This document shows, piece by piece, positions 46,880-58,399 of a stretch of 64,000 nucleotides of DNA. Positions within the stretch are counted from its first letter, which is position 1, and each line of letters starts with the position of its first letter. The translations under genes and the position numbers were made by a program. Origin of the DNA: Nageia nagi (Eukaryota > Pinophyta); the NCBI GenBank assembly GCA_050084985.1, contig JBITNC010000001.1, positions 81,902,001 to 81,966,000 of the forward strand. Direction: 5' to 3'. Below the pieces are notes generated by a model, which saw nothing but the letters and a program-made list of their open reading frames with translations, did not search any database and was not told where the DNA came from.

Positions 46880-48140
46880 TTTATTGTGGTTATTCAATGG
46901 TCATTTTTGTGTTGAGAATAGACTTTGTCATTGTGTTTTTCCTGAAATCTGGATTGATAAGCTTCCTCGAATTACACTTGATAATTGCTTTTTGAGTCGA
47001 AAGAATTTCTTCAAAGGTTTCAGATTTCAGTTTTATGCCTGCCTATTAAATCTATTGCACTTCTTCAGAAAACCCATCTGTGCGTATGCTATCCTCTTCT
47101 CAATCCATGAAAATGTGCGCATCATATACGCTGACATTCAATTCATACCTTGTGTATTTTTTTTACATAATAGCTCTGACCACAATATTTGACAAGAATC
47201 CATTTCCAATTACTTTTCAATGGATCCCCATATCTTCTTCTAGAACTTCCATGGTGGCGAATACCAAAAGAATACTGGGAAAGGATTCAAAGTTTAAATC
47301 TCCTCTTGGGCATCGCACCCTTATAGAAAACCCATTTTATGCTTTTCCTGCTATCAGTACAGCCATGAAACTCTGCTGCGCCATACTCACTATCAAACGA
47401 CTCCTGAGCTTTGTATATTTCTCGCATTCATATAATAGGCATCCACAGCCACAATATTGGATGAGTAACCATTTTCAATTACTCTTGATAGATATTTCTT
47501 CAAGGACTCCCACGTTGATACATACCAGATGAACTGTGTTTGTGTAAAGGTCTCCATCGCCCTCTTAGGAATCTCAAATTTCTGTCATTACAGTTCATGT
47601 AGCTGAGTGCGTCAAATATACTGTCAAACAATGCCTTAGCCTGATAAACTATTTACGTTTTGTAATCATACTTACCATATCAGATGAGAATCCATTTTTA
47701 ACTATTCTTTGATGAATCTCTATATCTGATCAAAGGTCTCCATGTTAGTAAACACTAAAAGAATGTTGAAAAACGGTTTTAGAGTTTAGATTTACTCCTA
47801 AAAATCACATTTATTTAAACTTTTCCACAGCCTTCATAGAAAATTCAATCTGTGGACCTTCTAAAAATACTTTGTCAAACAAACTCTTACAATGTATCTG
47901 ATCTGTGCTTATCCAACGTCCATTGCATTCTCTGAGATTGTGCAATTTCTTTTGTGCACACCCAACTCCTAATACTTCCTTTGAGACTGCGCGGATCCTT
48001 TATACATACCAACGACCATTGAATTCTCTGAAACGACTTTTTGATAGACATTTTATTAACGGATCTTATTTCTGGCCGCCGAGATTTCTATCAGTTTCTT
48101 GTACAGAAAGTAATAAGATTCAAAGAGTTGATTAATTGCT
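46880..48140 (-). pseudogene. pentatricopeptide-repeat (PPR) protein fragment
   Basis: Three successive modules of about 300 bp read on the minus strand. The best is at 47160-47300: FESFPSILLVFATMEVLEED, MGIH, KVIGNGFLSNIVV. The others give SLKKYLSRVIENGYSSNIV (about 47430-47500) and NILLVFTNMETFDQ followed by IHQRIVKNGFSSDMV (about 47640-47770). These are the TFASILPACA..GALEQG..IH..VI..GF.S(D/N)(I/V)VV units of plant organelle-RNA-binding PPR proteins. Stops and shifts in every module. It lies inside the 4.6-kb insertion, is less AT-rich than its surroundings, and reads opposite to the strand I assign to the insertion. Confidence 0.8.
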
Positions 48141-48685
48141 AAACTCCTCTAAAACGCGATGTGTTCAATATGTGCGTATTAATCCAAAAGTTAGATTCGA
48201 CGCTTTGTAATGTCATAGAAAGTAAAATAAGTAATTAACGATGGAATTGTAAATAAGGGTAGTTTAACTTATTGAGCATATAATTTTTAGTATTTGCCAA
48301 CCTTTAAAATAGGATTTTTGGTAAATATTTATACAAATGGTATTTATTTAAAAAGATGCTATCCTTTTATGGTTAATGATTTAGTAATTCATTGTATATT
48401 GTATATTCTTCGTAGGTATTTCGGTAATTCTTTATTATTCCATTCTTTTATGTAAACAAAAAAATGTGATTCCTCTACGAAAAAAAAATTGATGAATAAA
48501 TAATATATTGATTTTTAGTTTCCTGCTGAAAGTGCATTTTGTAAACAAAATAGAGGTTTACTAGTATTTGAAAAATTGCTAAGTTAGTCACGGAGAAATT
48601 ACCAACTTTTAGCAAAACCTTAACTGAACCTTATAAAGTCTTTCGTAGGTAGGATGTTATTTTATGAATAGATAACGTTTTTTGT

Positions 48686-48691
<6 letters not shown>

Positions 48692-48732
<41 letters not shown>
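48692..48732. repeat. (AT)n microsatellite
   Basis: About 20 uninterrupted AT units. Confidence 0.95.
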
Positions 48733-48736
<4 letters not shown>

Positions 48737-50080
48737 TAAAAAATGAGATTGAGGGATAAATATTATTATCATTTAAAGATTAAATATAAATATTTTATTT
48801 AAAAATAATGATAATTGTAGAGGATGTAAGTATGATGGGAATTATGTAGATTATATGTTTCTATGAAAGTATTTAGAAAATGATTTAAAATACATAGATA
48901 AACTTTATTGAACTAATAAAATTGGATGTATGGAATGTGGTGTTTCTTGAAATAAGATTATTCTTTAATGCTATCTTAATTGAATGGGTCTCCTTTTATA
49001 ATATCATACTTTAAGGTCGAGGAAGGGAGGTAGCTTCACCAAAGGTATAAAACCTCCCAAGACCATAAATTATGTTAAACTCTAAGTAGGTGAGTGTTAA
49101 ATGAATGAATGAAAATATAAATAAAATTCATTAGGGTCCAAGAGTGATGAGCTGTCCTAATCCTCATGATCCCTTCTTAATACCTATGATCACTCATTCT
49201 ACAAACCTTGCAGATTTTGCAAAAGGGAGATAGTATGAGAACTTATGAAGATCCCTCCTTACCAAGGAGCTTATTGAATGAAGATTTATGCAAATGATGT
49301 ACTTAATGTACTTATGATGTATCATACTATTGCTATGTAATCAAGCATCATAGAATAGAAAGAGAAGAAGTTATCATCTCTTATCATGTAATATTCATGT
49401 AGGATTTGGATTTGGTAATATAATGGTGATCCATGATATTACATAATATGTAAGTATAATGTAGGACATGTAATGAATTATAGATTCAGTGATCTAGAAA
49501 GAATTTACTAGGATTTTGAGACGATGGATAAATATGAAGTACATTTGATAAATATTTTTGTTAAACTCACCTTAGGTAGTCAAGAATGGTCAATACTATC
49601 ATTAATTCTTACTCCAAAGTTAGAATGTAAGGGATTTAGACTAAAAATTTATGTTTAGGACCATATAGGAAATGCTAGGGATCCTTTGGAAATAATGTGG
49701 AGATACTATAGGAAATAATTGGGGTGCTTGAGATTATTGTGGAATCTAAAGCATAAGTTTTCTCGAATGTTGATATTAAATCTTTATGGTGTAACAAGTA
49801 TACTTTCTAAAGTTCTAGGATATAGTAATAAAATAAGGGCCCGATCATCACGAGTATCCTTTCACAAATGAAGGTAGGAATACTTGGTGATCATACCCTT
49901 ATTCTTAAAAAGAATAGATGAAAGATTTTTAAAGTCAATAATGCAACAATATGTAAATCATGTGGGATATTTGGTTTTTAAATAGTAAATCTTGAGAACC
50001 CAACAAATTGATAATGATAGCAAAAAAAAAAGATCTTAAATTTAAGGGGTTAATATGGTGAAAGTTTGAGTAGAGTTACA
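48733..50080. other. right part of the 4.6-kb insertion, no gene
   Basis: A purine-rich GCAAAAGGGAGATAG at about 49215 could be a polypurine tract with an LTR after it. I could not match that stretch to the left end of the insertion. Confidence 0.35.
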
Positions 50081-50357
50081 TTTTCATAGTGTTTTCATAT
50101 GTCTTATTCATCATATATATCGAATAGGATCAACTTTGGTGATAATATATGTGGTATAATTCAATATATAATGTCTAATATTTTTAGTTGTAAATATAAC
50201 TGCAAGACATAAATTTTTCTATATACACATACTTGATCTTATAACTAACCATGGTATGAATAATATAATATATTAGTAGTTCTTTATTAGTCTCATTCTT
50301 TTGTGTGAGGATAGCCCTTACAATGAAGTTAGTTGTAGATATGTATAATAAGAATGG

Positions 50358-50636
50358 GATACTGTTATGAACTGTTACACCAAAAGGTTGACCTATTAGT
50401 GAATCCACACACCTAGGATCTTAACATTCCACCACACTCCGCATCTGATGTCCTCGACGGCTCTCACTTGTGGCGGCTCTCACTCTAGTCTTCTCTAGGT
50501 AGCCCTTTCCATAGTAGCCCTTTCCAGTGATTCAAACTTGGGACGTATGGCCTGCTCTGATACCAAATGTTATGAACCGTTACACCAAAAGGTCGACCTA
50601 TTAGTGAATCTGCACACCCAGGATCTTAACAGATAC
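50358..50636 (-). mobile_element. SMART/TRIM-type miniature LTR retrotransposon
   Basis: 269 bp (50363-50631) with two 64-bp LTRs (50363-50426 and 50568-50631), TGTTATGAAC...ATCTTAACA. A perfect 5-bp duplication GATAC stands at 50358-50362 and 50632-50636. The LTRs differ at five positions, all transitions. The 141-bp interior has the exact primer-binding site at one end and the purine-rich GGAGTGTGGTGGAA at the other. It has two short internal doublings (GGCTCTCACT and TAGCCCTTTCCA) and is GC-rich for the region. No coding capacity. It interrupts the gypsy RT/RNase H hinge. Confidence 0.97.
50554..50567 (-). promoter_or_regulatory. primer-binding site of the miniature element
   Basis: Minus strand TTTGGTATCAGAGC directly after the 5' LTR; TGGTATCAGAGC is the exact initiator-Met complement. 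It sets the element on the minus strand. Confidence 0.95.
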
Positions 50637-51800
50637 CATCCCTAAGAGATGCTAGGATTGGAGGTGATAAGAGATATTTCTTTATAATATCAAAACCTTT
50701 TTGATAGTTCCCATTCCAATTAAATTTGGTGCCTTTATTCAATAGAGTATTAAAAGGTTTACATTTATCAGAAAACTGTGAGATGAAGCACCTTATAGCT
50801 TGGAGTTTACCTTGTAAGTTTTGTAATTATTTTAAATTAGAGGGGGGAAGCACATACATGATCACCTTTACTTTGTTAGGATTGACCTCAATTCCTCATC
50901 TATAGATAATGAATCCTAATAAATTTCCTAAAGTTACTCCAAACATATATTTCTTAGGATTAAGTCTCACATTATGTTCTAGTAGTCTATCTAAGATTTT
51001 GCAAAGAACTTCTTAATGTCCTTCTTTAGTATTAGATTTAGCTAGTAAATCATCAACATAATCTTTAGCAATATCATGGATGTAAGTGTGTAAGATATAA
51101 TTCATATTCTTTTGATAAGTCACCTTGACATTCTTTAAGCCAAAGGGCATAACTTTGTAATAGAAGGTCCCTTAAGTAGTGGTGAAGGCAATTTTGTATT
51201 AATATTCTATGGAGATTCTTATCTAATTATATCTAGAGAATCTATCTATTATACAAAAAATCTAATTTCCCACAATAGAGTCTACTAGGGTGTTGATATT
51301 TGGTAAAGGAATGTCATCCTTAGGACAAACTTTGTTAAGATCTCTAATATCTACACAAGCAAATTTTTCTTATGGGTTTTTTATAAAGATCATATTTTAA
51401 ATACAATCAGAATAATTAATAGATTGGATAAATTTGGCTTCAAGAAAATTTTGTAGCTCATCCTTTACCATGAGAGTTAATGTAGGGTGCATTTTCTGCA
51501 TCTTTTGTTTAACAAATTTTGCATCTAATTTTAGACCTAACTTATACACCACTAGGTATGAATATAATCCAAGCATATCATCATAGGACTTAGAAAATAT
51601 ATTTTATTTTTCTTTAAGTAATTTTGTAATATCATGTAACCATTATGAATCCAATGATTTACTAAGTTGTATGATCTTAGGATTTTATGGATCATTATTT
51701 AAAGACACTTCAATTGTATCTTCTATTGGCATATGAGAGTTATATTCTAATTGGCTAGGAAATGGGATCCAATGATTATCAGTGATATTATATTTTATGT

Positions 51801-54149
51801 CTTATCAATCATATTGATTATTTGTAACATAATTTATTTTTACTTCAAAGTGTTGAAAGATAGTATCAACATATTTAAAGTTATTAATAGTTGGATTGTT
51901 AGCTAATAATATGAAATTTACATAATTTTCATCAATTATGCTATGAGAAAGACCTACAACAAGATCATATATTTTTGACCAAATAAACTCATAACTCCTA
52001 GACCAATCAAAAATAGGTATAGCTTCTAAATTTGATGATTTCTTCTCTTTAATTAATACCATATTTATTGTAGATCTTGTTGATATGAAGTACTTCATAA
52101 GGAAGCTTGATTGATGTGAAGATTATCCTATTTATATGGAATTATTAAATGAGATAAGTCTTTATTAATTAAATTATAATGGAGTTGAGATCCACATGAA
52201 GTTGGTTGAGGTAAATGAGCTTTCATATGATGAAACTAATAAACTTTAAATTTTGGTTCATTCAAGCAATGATTTAAGAGAAAACATTGACTATAGTCAT
52301 AGATAATTTTTTGACTAGACATCTTATGAGCCAATTGTTGAATAGTTAGATCTTGAAAGAGGTTTTTGATTAATGATATTTGAGCATGCCACTCATTTGT
52401 ACTTTTTTAGTAATAGCATAATGCATCACAATGTGTAATGTAGAATAAGGCCAACAAAGGTATAACATGTTAATAAGTAGAATTTCTTATCCATTCATGA
52501 AGATCATCTCAAACACATCAATGTATATTATCACATTATTATAATGAATATTGACTTTCCATGTAGATGATGGTTTATAATACTTTTCTGCAATTAATCT
52601 TTGGATCTCCATGGGTAAGGTAAAAAGTGTTTTAACTTTTTAAGATTAAAAGGAAGATAACAATCTTATTGCATGGTATCCAACACAAGATGAGGGATAT
52701 GAATCTCCATCATGCATTGATTCTTATGAGTTTCTTTCATTGTGAGTAAGTATGTGAGAGATACCAATCATATTTACATGATGTACTATAAATTCAAGGT
52801 TCTCTTATCTTGAATTTTGATCCTAGTTATCTTGGTTTATTGGTTATTGAATGGCCAAATTTTGAATTTAATTTTGTGTTTCAACCAGTTTAAGAATTGG
52901 TTGAAAATTTTATGGTTGACCATCACATATATGAAACAATATCCTATTTTGAATAACAATTCCTTATGGTAATCTAATTTTTTTATTTACTGGAGTCCAT
53001 TATGGTTCAAGATACTTTGTAGTTAATGTATAATTATGCTTATATTTAATAATTATATTAGGAGCTATTTGGACACAAAGCCATTGAGGTCTTCTCAATA
53101 CCTTAGGACATTACAAATAAATAATTAGATTTATATTGTAACTATTAGAAAATAGTATAGACATCGAAGAAGTTAATTAGAATAGATCTTTCTAAGTAAA
53201 CTATATCCAATTATCATATAAATTGAATGATATCATATTTTTTATTCTTCATATTCAGAAGATCATATAGTTCATACATTCATAGATGATATACTTTTTG
53301 AATATTGCCTTTATAACGTATACCTCTCTTATCATTGAACATTTGATACCTTATTTTAACTATATATATGGGTCCTTGCTTATGATTCTCAATATCAAAC
53401 CCTTTCCATTGATAATATTCAAAGCTCTTTTGTAGAAAAGAACACATATTAAGGGTTAAATATGTCAAATTATTGTAAAAAGATTATGAGTTTAAAGGTG
53501 TAAAGATATTAGGAATAGGGATATCAAACCTTGTGTAGAAAAATAAGGTATTATTTAGAGGAACTTTGAAAGGTACAAACTGACCCACCGTCATTGAAGA
53601 TTAAGGTGTATGAATGATTTCATATGTTGAAGGTATATTGAACAATATGCGATTAACTTCATATTATCCCAAGTTGACTATGGACATGGTAAATGTCTAA
53701 GTAATTATGATTAATATTTTTAGTATCATCTTTGTGAATTGGTTTTGATGATGATGTAAAACATAAATCTATAGAAATTATATAGTGTGTCTAATTGGTG
53801 TATTCTTACTTCCCATGACTCATATTAATTAGAATGAATAGGAGGTCAAGGTGGTGAGGGTAGCATAAAAACTATGGGATATTTAGATGGAATAATGATA
53901 TTAATATTAGGTTCGATTTATTGTTAGATTTTAGGTTCATTTAATAGCCTAGTAATAGGTTCTTTTTCAATTTATTATGGGTGAAAAGGTATGTTTGGAT
54001 CATCTTTTAGTTTACCAAAAGGCTTAGGAGGTGGATAAAATTGGTGAGAAGTATAAGATGAAAATGGGATTTATGGTAATATTGCAATGGGAAAAAAATG
54101 GGTAGATGGAAGAGATACCTCATTTTTTATGCAAATATTATTACAATGG
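51801..54149 (-). other. protease-to-RT spacer of the Tat element
   Basis: No conserved domain readable. A 97-codon open frame (51805-52098) and scattered shorter ones probably belong to the poorly conserved spacer, but I cannot confirm this. Confidence 0.4.
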
Positions 54150-54430
54150 GAAAAAGGATTAATGTCCATAGGTATATAATGGATTATTCCCTCATGAGTG
54201 TACTTCAAACATCCATGTAGTGTAGAGGCTACACATTGCATTTGATGAAACTAAGGGCATCCCAAAATCATATTATATTGTATAATATATCCTTCAATTA
54301 CATGTTGTAGAGTTTGAATTATCTTAACTCCCATGGTAATTGGTAAAATGATTGATCCTAAAGTTGAACATAAAGTATCATTAAATGCTCTTAACTACAT
54401 AACATGTGCTAAGATATGTGAATGTGATAT
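54150..54430 (-). pseudogene. gypsy protease C-terminal part
   Basis: Reads LNDTLCSTLGSIILPITMGV, HVIEGYIIQYNMILGCP, FHQMQCVASTLHGCLKYTHE and GIIHYI. This follows the Tat pattern I.LP...G......F.V......YN.LLGRPWIH...AVPSTLHQCLK, with Arg of LLGRPW changed to Cys and Trp to a stop. The active-site part upstream is not clear. Confidence 0.75.
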
Positions 54431-54968
54431 GCATAATTTATTAAAAGCTACTAAAGAAATCATATTAATAGAAGATCCATTGTTGATTAAGACATTTTTG
54501 AATATTTTTACATTTATGTTGGAAATGATATGCAATGGGAGTTGAGACCTCCAGAACTTTTGATTTTCATGATCTCTCTATCATAAAATGCCAAAGTACG
54601 TTGATTACAAGTTTAGACATATTCGATGAATGAAGAAATACTTTTTGGATTGATTTCTAAGGTCAAGTTCTATAGACTATAGAATCTAATCCATGCTATA
54701 TCTATATGCTTTTGACTATTTTAATAAGTTGAATAAGGATATATTAGTAGGTGTTATCCTCAACTAATTGGTTAAGGATATCATCATTGAAGGTTGAGGT
54801 CTTTGAGGATAAGAAAACTATAGAGAATATAAATATTGAGTGAATCTAGGATTTTCTTGAATAAGAGGTCATCTTAGTACTTGTTGAGGTTGTTCATGTT
54901 GACTCCTTTGACTCCTAATTACAACATTAATCATTCCTACAAAGTCTTATTTTCCCCTACATGATGTA

Positions 54969-56590
54969 TCAATTGATGTGGAGGGTTTGTGATGAATATG
55001 TTATTTTTTGAGTATTTTTTATATAATGTGTAACTAGATTTTGGTAAATTCGTAGGTTTTGGTTTGATACTATGATATGATTATTTACATCTAATTTGCC
55101 ACTATCAATTATATCATATACAACATTTTTGAGATAATGATACCTATTAGTATTGTGATCTCTTTGGTGATGAAAGTCACAAAATTTATTTTCATTAAAC
55201 CACTTTGCTTTCACTATATTAGAATTTTATAGCTTGATGTATGGAAATATGATTAGTTGTAAACTATGCAATCTTTTAAAAATATCAAGAAAGGTCCAAA
55301 TAAAGTGGTATATTATATTAAAGGTCATTTTTGTCTTTGATTCTCAAGTTTCTTTTCCTCTAAATTTATCGAATAAATAGTTTGTATTGAATTTTTCAGG
55401 TTGAGTAGAAACTTGATTAGTTATTTGAGATTTACTTTGATGATCACCTTGGTTATATTCCTATTTTTTGGTAATTATCTTTCTATTTGAGCTTGATTTT
55501 TCCACTTTAAATTTTTACTTTCTCAATTAGAATAACTTAAAATAATTTCCTTCTCAAATGTATTATGTTTTTGTATTTGGAGAGTGTTAACTATTAGACA
55601 CACAAAAATTTGATAAAATAATTTGACTAATTCTTATGAGGGTATAGTACAAGGCATATTGGTGAGAATAATTTCCATCTAGAAATGACATTTGAGATTG
55701 ATTCATCTTGAAATTGTTGAAGTTTAATAAGATTAGTAATCTAAGATTAATCTTTAATATTGATGCATAAATACTCCAGGAACATGTTTTCTAACTTGGA
55801 TTAAGAACATATAATATGTTTTGGAAAACTATTATACCAATCCATAACTTGTCCTACAAGCATCATGAGGAATGTGTGAAGCATTATAGCATCATAATTT
55901 AGGATTGGATAACTAGAATATGTAAAGCATCTCAAATGTGCCTTTGAATCCTATTTTATTTTAAAAGGTTCAATATTTGGAACCTCAAATAGAAAAGGAT
56001 GCTATTTTGTAGAAACATTTGAATGAATTAGCTTATTATAAATGGTCTCATATGATAAGTTTAGTTTTTCTTATAAGAAAAGTTTAGTCTCTAAAGCTTT
56101 TATTATTTTTAGAACTTAATTTGTTGAGTTATCACTTTTTTTCTCTTTTCATGTTCATGTTTACATTGGAAAGGAGAAATGAACAACCTTTGATAAGCTT
56201 CATTTTCATAATTTTATGGTGGCTTGTGAATACCATCTTCTTGGTCATCTCCCAATAGAGTATATAGGATCTCATAATGCTAAGGATGAGGATATATAGG
56301 TTCATTTGGAGCTTTATATGACCTTGGTGATAAAAAATTGGTACCATTGATATTCATGACATTTCAAATTATGAGGGGGAGGTAAATTGCATCCCATTTT
56401 TGGATAGGGCTCTTGTGTTTTCTATTGTTGATTTGAATCAGATCATGTATCAAGTTGTATTTGCAAGAGTAGTACTCATTCTAGATGTATTTATACTTAG
56501 AGATAGATTGAAGACCAAAATATAGAGTTATTTAGCATTCAATTTTAGGCCATTAATGGTATGAAAATTGTTGATTTTAGGCTATTAATG
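54969..56590 (-). pseudogene. gypsy gag (Tat type)
   Basis: The 54969-55214 block is open and diagnostic: FCDFHHQRDHNTNRYHYLKN and VVYDIIDSGKLDV, the C.(Y/F)H...GH.T..C..L...I..LI..GKL zinc-knuckle pattern in which the CCHC Cys residues are partly lost. Upstream (55.3-56.6 kb) is decayed capsid sequence with short open stretches and no confident motifs. It would form the particle shell. Confidence 0.7.
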
Positions 56591-56600
56591 ATGTGTACTT

Positions 56601-57151
56601 TAATGAGTCAATAGGGGAAGTCGAAGGGACATCAACATGTTGGGAAGATGAGATGATTTAGTGTCTATAACTAATGTTTCCAAGGCATGTACAAGCTTAT
56701 TTAAGGGTGTACTACTCTTTGATTCCATAATGGGAGTTTTGATAGAGTTAGGATTTTGGAATTGTAAGATTTGAAGGAAGACCAAGAATCATTCTAGAAT
56801 TTTACAATTCTAAGATTGTATTTCCTTCTTACTATAGGAGGTTGTAGTAATTGTAAGAGATTGTATTACCATTTTGTTAATGATATTTCTCTATGCATGT
56901 AATATTGTAATGTTCATAGATAATGAGAAGAGAAGTCTCCATGCTAAATTAGCCCACATTGGGTGAACTAAGGTAAAATCATTATGTTAACCTTGTTATA
57001 TCTTTGACATTGCTAGTTTGTGAATTAAATTATGCAAATTTTTTAAATATATATGCAATTTGTATGATCTCATAATGGTGAATGTATTTTCATTCAAATC
57101 TATAAGTGAATATCCAAGTATACTATAAGTATCTAATGATTACATATCATG
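56601..57151 (+). repeat. probable 5' LTR (end part) of a plus-strand gypsy element
   Basis: Sequence before the primer-binding site has the feel of U3-R-U5: CTATGCATGTAATATTGTAATG, then GATAATGAGAAGAGAAG. The left end is uncertain (a TG at 56763 is possible) and no 3' copy is found. Confidence 0.4.
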
Positions 57152-57163
57152 TGGTATTAGAGC
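57152..57163 (+). promoter_or_regulatory. primer-binding site of the plus-strand gypsy element
   Basis: TGGTATTAGAGC, one change from the initiator-Met consensus, about 150 bp before gag. Confidence 0.8.
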
Positions 57164-57299
57164 TTGTGTACATCAAATTTAAGGATGAAATTTTGGGTAT
57201 TTCAGACTACCAATGGCATGTTTTTCAGTGTTTGGGAGGAGATATTAAAGACAAGAGTTAATTCCAAAGGATCATAAGATTGGTCAGAAGGGTAGATCA

Positions 57300-58260
57300 A
57301 CTGAAATGGATAATGTAGAGGAGCAATAGTCTACTATTCATACCATGATGGATGTCGATTTGGAAAGAAGATTTTTGGCAATGGAGAATCATTTGGCTTA
57401 TTTTGCTGAGTTGTTGGCTACTAGAGCAAATGAAAATATCAATCAAAGATATAATGATGTAGTTGGGAGACTTGATTCATCATCTTCATCAAAACGAGTT
57501 CCATTCAAGGTGGAGGCCAAAGTGGACATTCCTACTTTTAGAGGAGAGGTTGATGCGAAAAAGGTGAACAATTGGTTGAAATAATTTGAGGTTTATTTCC
57601 AAATTTATGGTGTTGTAAATGATGTTAATAAAATCTCTTTTGCTATATTAAAAATGAGTGGACATGATTTAGTTTAGTGGGAAAGCCATCTAAAAACTCT
57701 TAATAGTGAAAACTTATAAAAAATATCTTCTTAGAATGAATTTAAGGAGTTATTAAGATATCAATTCATACATTAGGACATCATAATAAACAATTGATGA
57801 AATGGAAATTCTTTAGACAATAAAGAGGGCAAAATGTTCAAGAATATACTAAAAAATTTAGGAAATAAGCTACTTTTCTTGGGGTTTCACTAAAAGATCC
57901 TCAAACTTTAATGAAGTACATTCAAGGTTTACATAGTCATTTGCAAAAGACTATCATGTTGTTTAATCCAACTAATCTTGATCAAGTGTATATGAAAGCA
58001 TAATACTTATAAGAGGATGGTAAAGTAAGGATACAATATGATGAATCCAAGAAGGCTTCTAATTCCAGGGAAGAACAAAAGAAAGGTAAATATTAAGATA
58101 AAGAAAAATGTAAGCAAGAAACTAAGACCACTAATATTTCAAAGAAAGAAGGTGATGGTAGACATTGTAGTCATTATGATAAATATGGTCATGTTAATGA
58201 TAAATGTTGGAAATTACATCTAGAATTACATCCATATAAGCATAATAATAAGGAGAAAAC
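57300..58260 (+). pseudogene. gypsy gag, plus strand
   Basis: Starts near 57306 with MDNVEEQ and a stop, then an open part (57345-57584): VDLERRFLAMENHLAYFAEL, FKVEAKVDIPTFRGEVDAKK and VNNWLK. The capsid continues with stops (FEVYFQIYGV, FAILKMSGHDLV.WE). A knuckle remnant near 58155-58215 reads CSHYDKYGHVNDKCWKLH, where the second Cys is His-Tyr. This is chromovirus-like gag arrangement. Confidence 0.8.
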
Positions 58261-58399
58261 TAATTCTATGGTCCTTAGATGTGATGATATTGAGGGTAGT
58301 TCAAATGTTGATGAGAGAGTAAATTCTTCATCCATTTAAAGGTTGAAGAACCTCAAGACATTAAAGAGCAAAGGATTCAATTATTCCATCTCAATATCC

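Larger units (their letters stand above)
45456..50085 (+). mobile_element. 4,620-bp insertion in the Tat element, carrying a PPR pseudogene
   Basis: Bounded by TTTTC at 45456-45460 and 50081-50085. The insert begins TGTAACAACTC (45461) and ends GAGTTACA (50080), so TG...CA ends with 6-bp inverted TGTAAC. Removing it rejoins the RNase H frame exactly (MNKTYENTMK to IKWIMLLA). A plus-strand TATA box (CTATAAATATT, 46223-46233) and a primer-binding-like TTTGGTATCAAAAATGC at 46356-46372 suggest an LTR of about 895 bp at the left, but I found no matching right LTR, and no gag or pol. The strand is assigned from those two signals only. Class unresolved. Confidence 0.8.
50086..51800 (-). pseudogene. 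gypsy reverse transcriptase and RNase H
   Basis: Right to left: CVDIRDLNKVCPKDDIPLPN, IAFTTT.GTFYYKVMPFGLKN, YVDDLLAKSNTKEGH with the catalytic YVDD intact, RLNPKKYMFGV, QGKLQAIRCFIS, and YQKGFDIIKKYLLSPPILAS. At LRDG the SMART element interrupts. The reading resumes as IPFLLYISTTNFIVRAILTQ and VYIEKFM of RNase H, then YTTYIITKVDPIRYI up to the 4.6-kb insertion. Frame changes and stops occur, but the order and catalytic motif are clear. Confidence 0.9.
43585..56600 (-). mobile_element. Tat-lineage Ty3/gypsy element, twice interrupted
   Basis: Minus-strand order: gag (about 56590-54970), protease (54430-54150), RT and RNase H (51800-50086), archaeal-type second RNase H (45455-44860), integrase with GPY/F end (44860-43590). 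The second RNase H marks the Tat lineage. Two insertions with perfect duplications break it: 269 bp at 50363-50631 and 4,620 bp at 45461-50080. Taking them out restores the reading across both junctions. LTRs are not identified. The 3' side may run on through the minisatellite and the antisense PMD gene. Confidence 0.88.

Noticed and set aside
47080-47532. 150-codon plus-strand frame
   Set aside because: Antisense to the PPR modules. The minus-strand reading carries the recognisable motifs.
56600-56785. 61-codon minus-strand frame near the right end of the second Tat element
   Set aside because: May be the gag start, but no motif supports it, so it is not listed as a gene.
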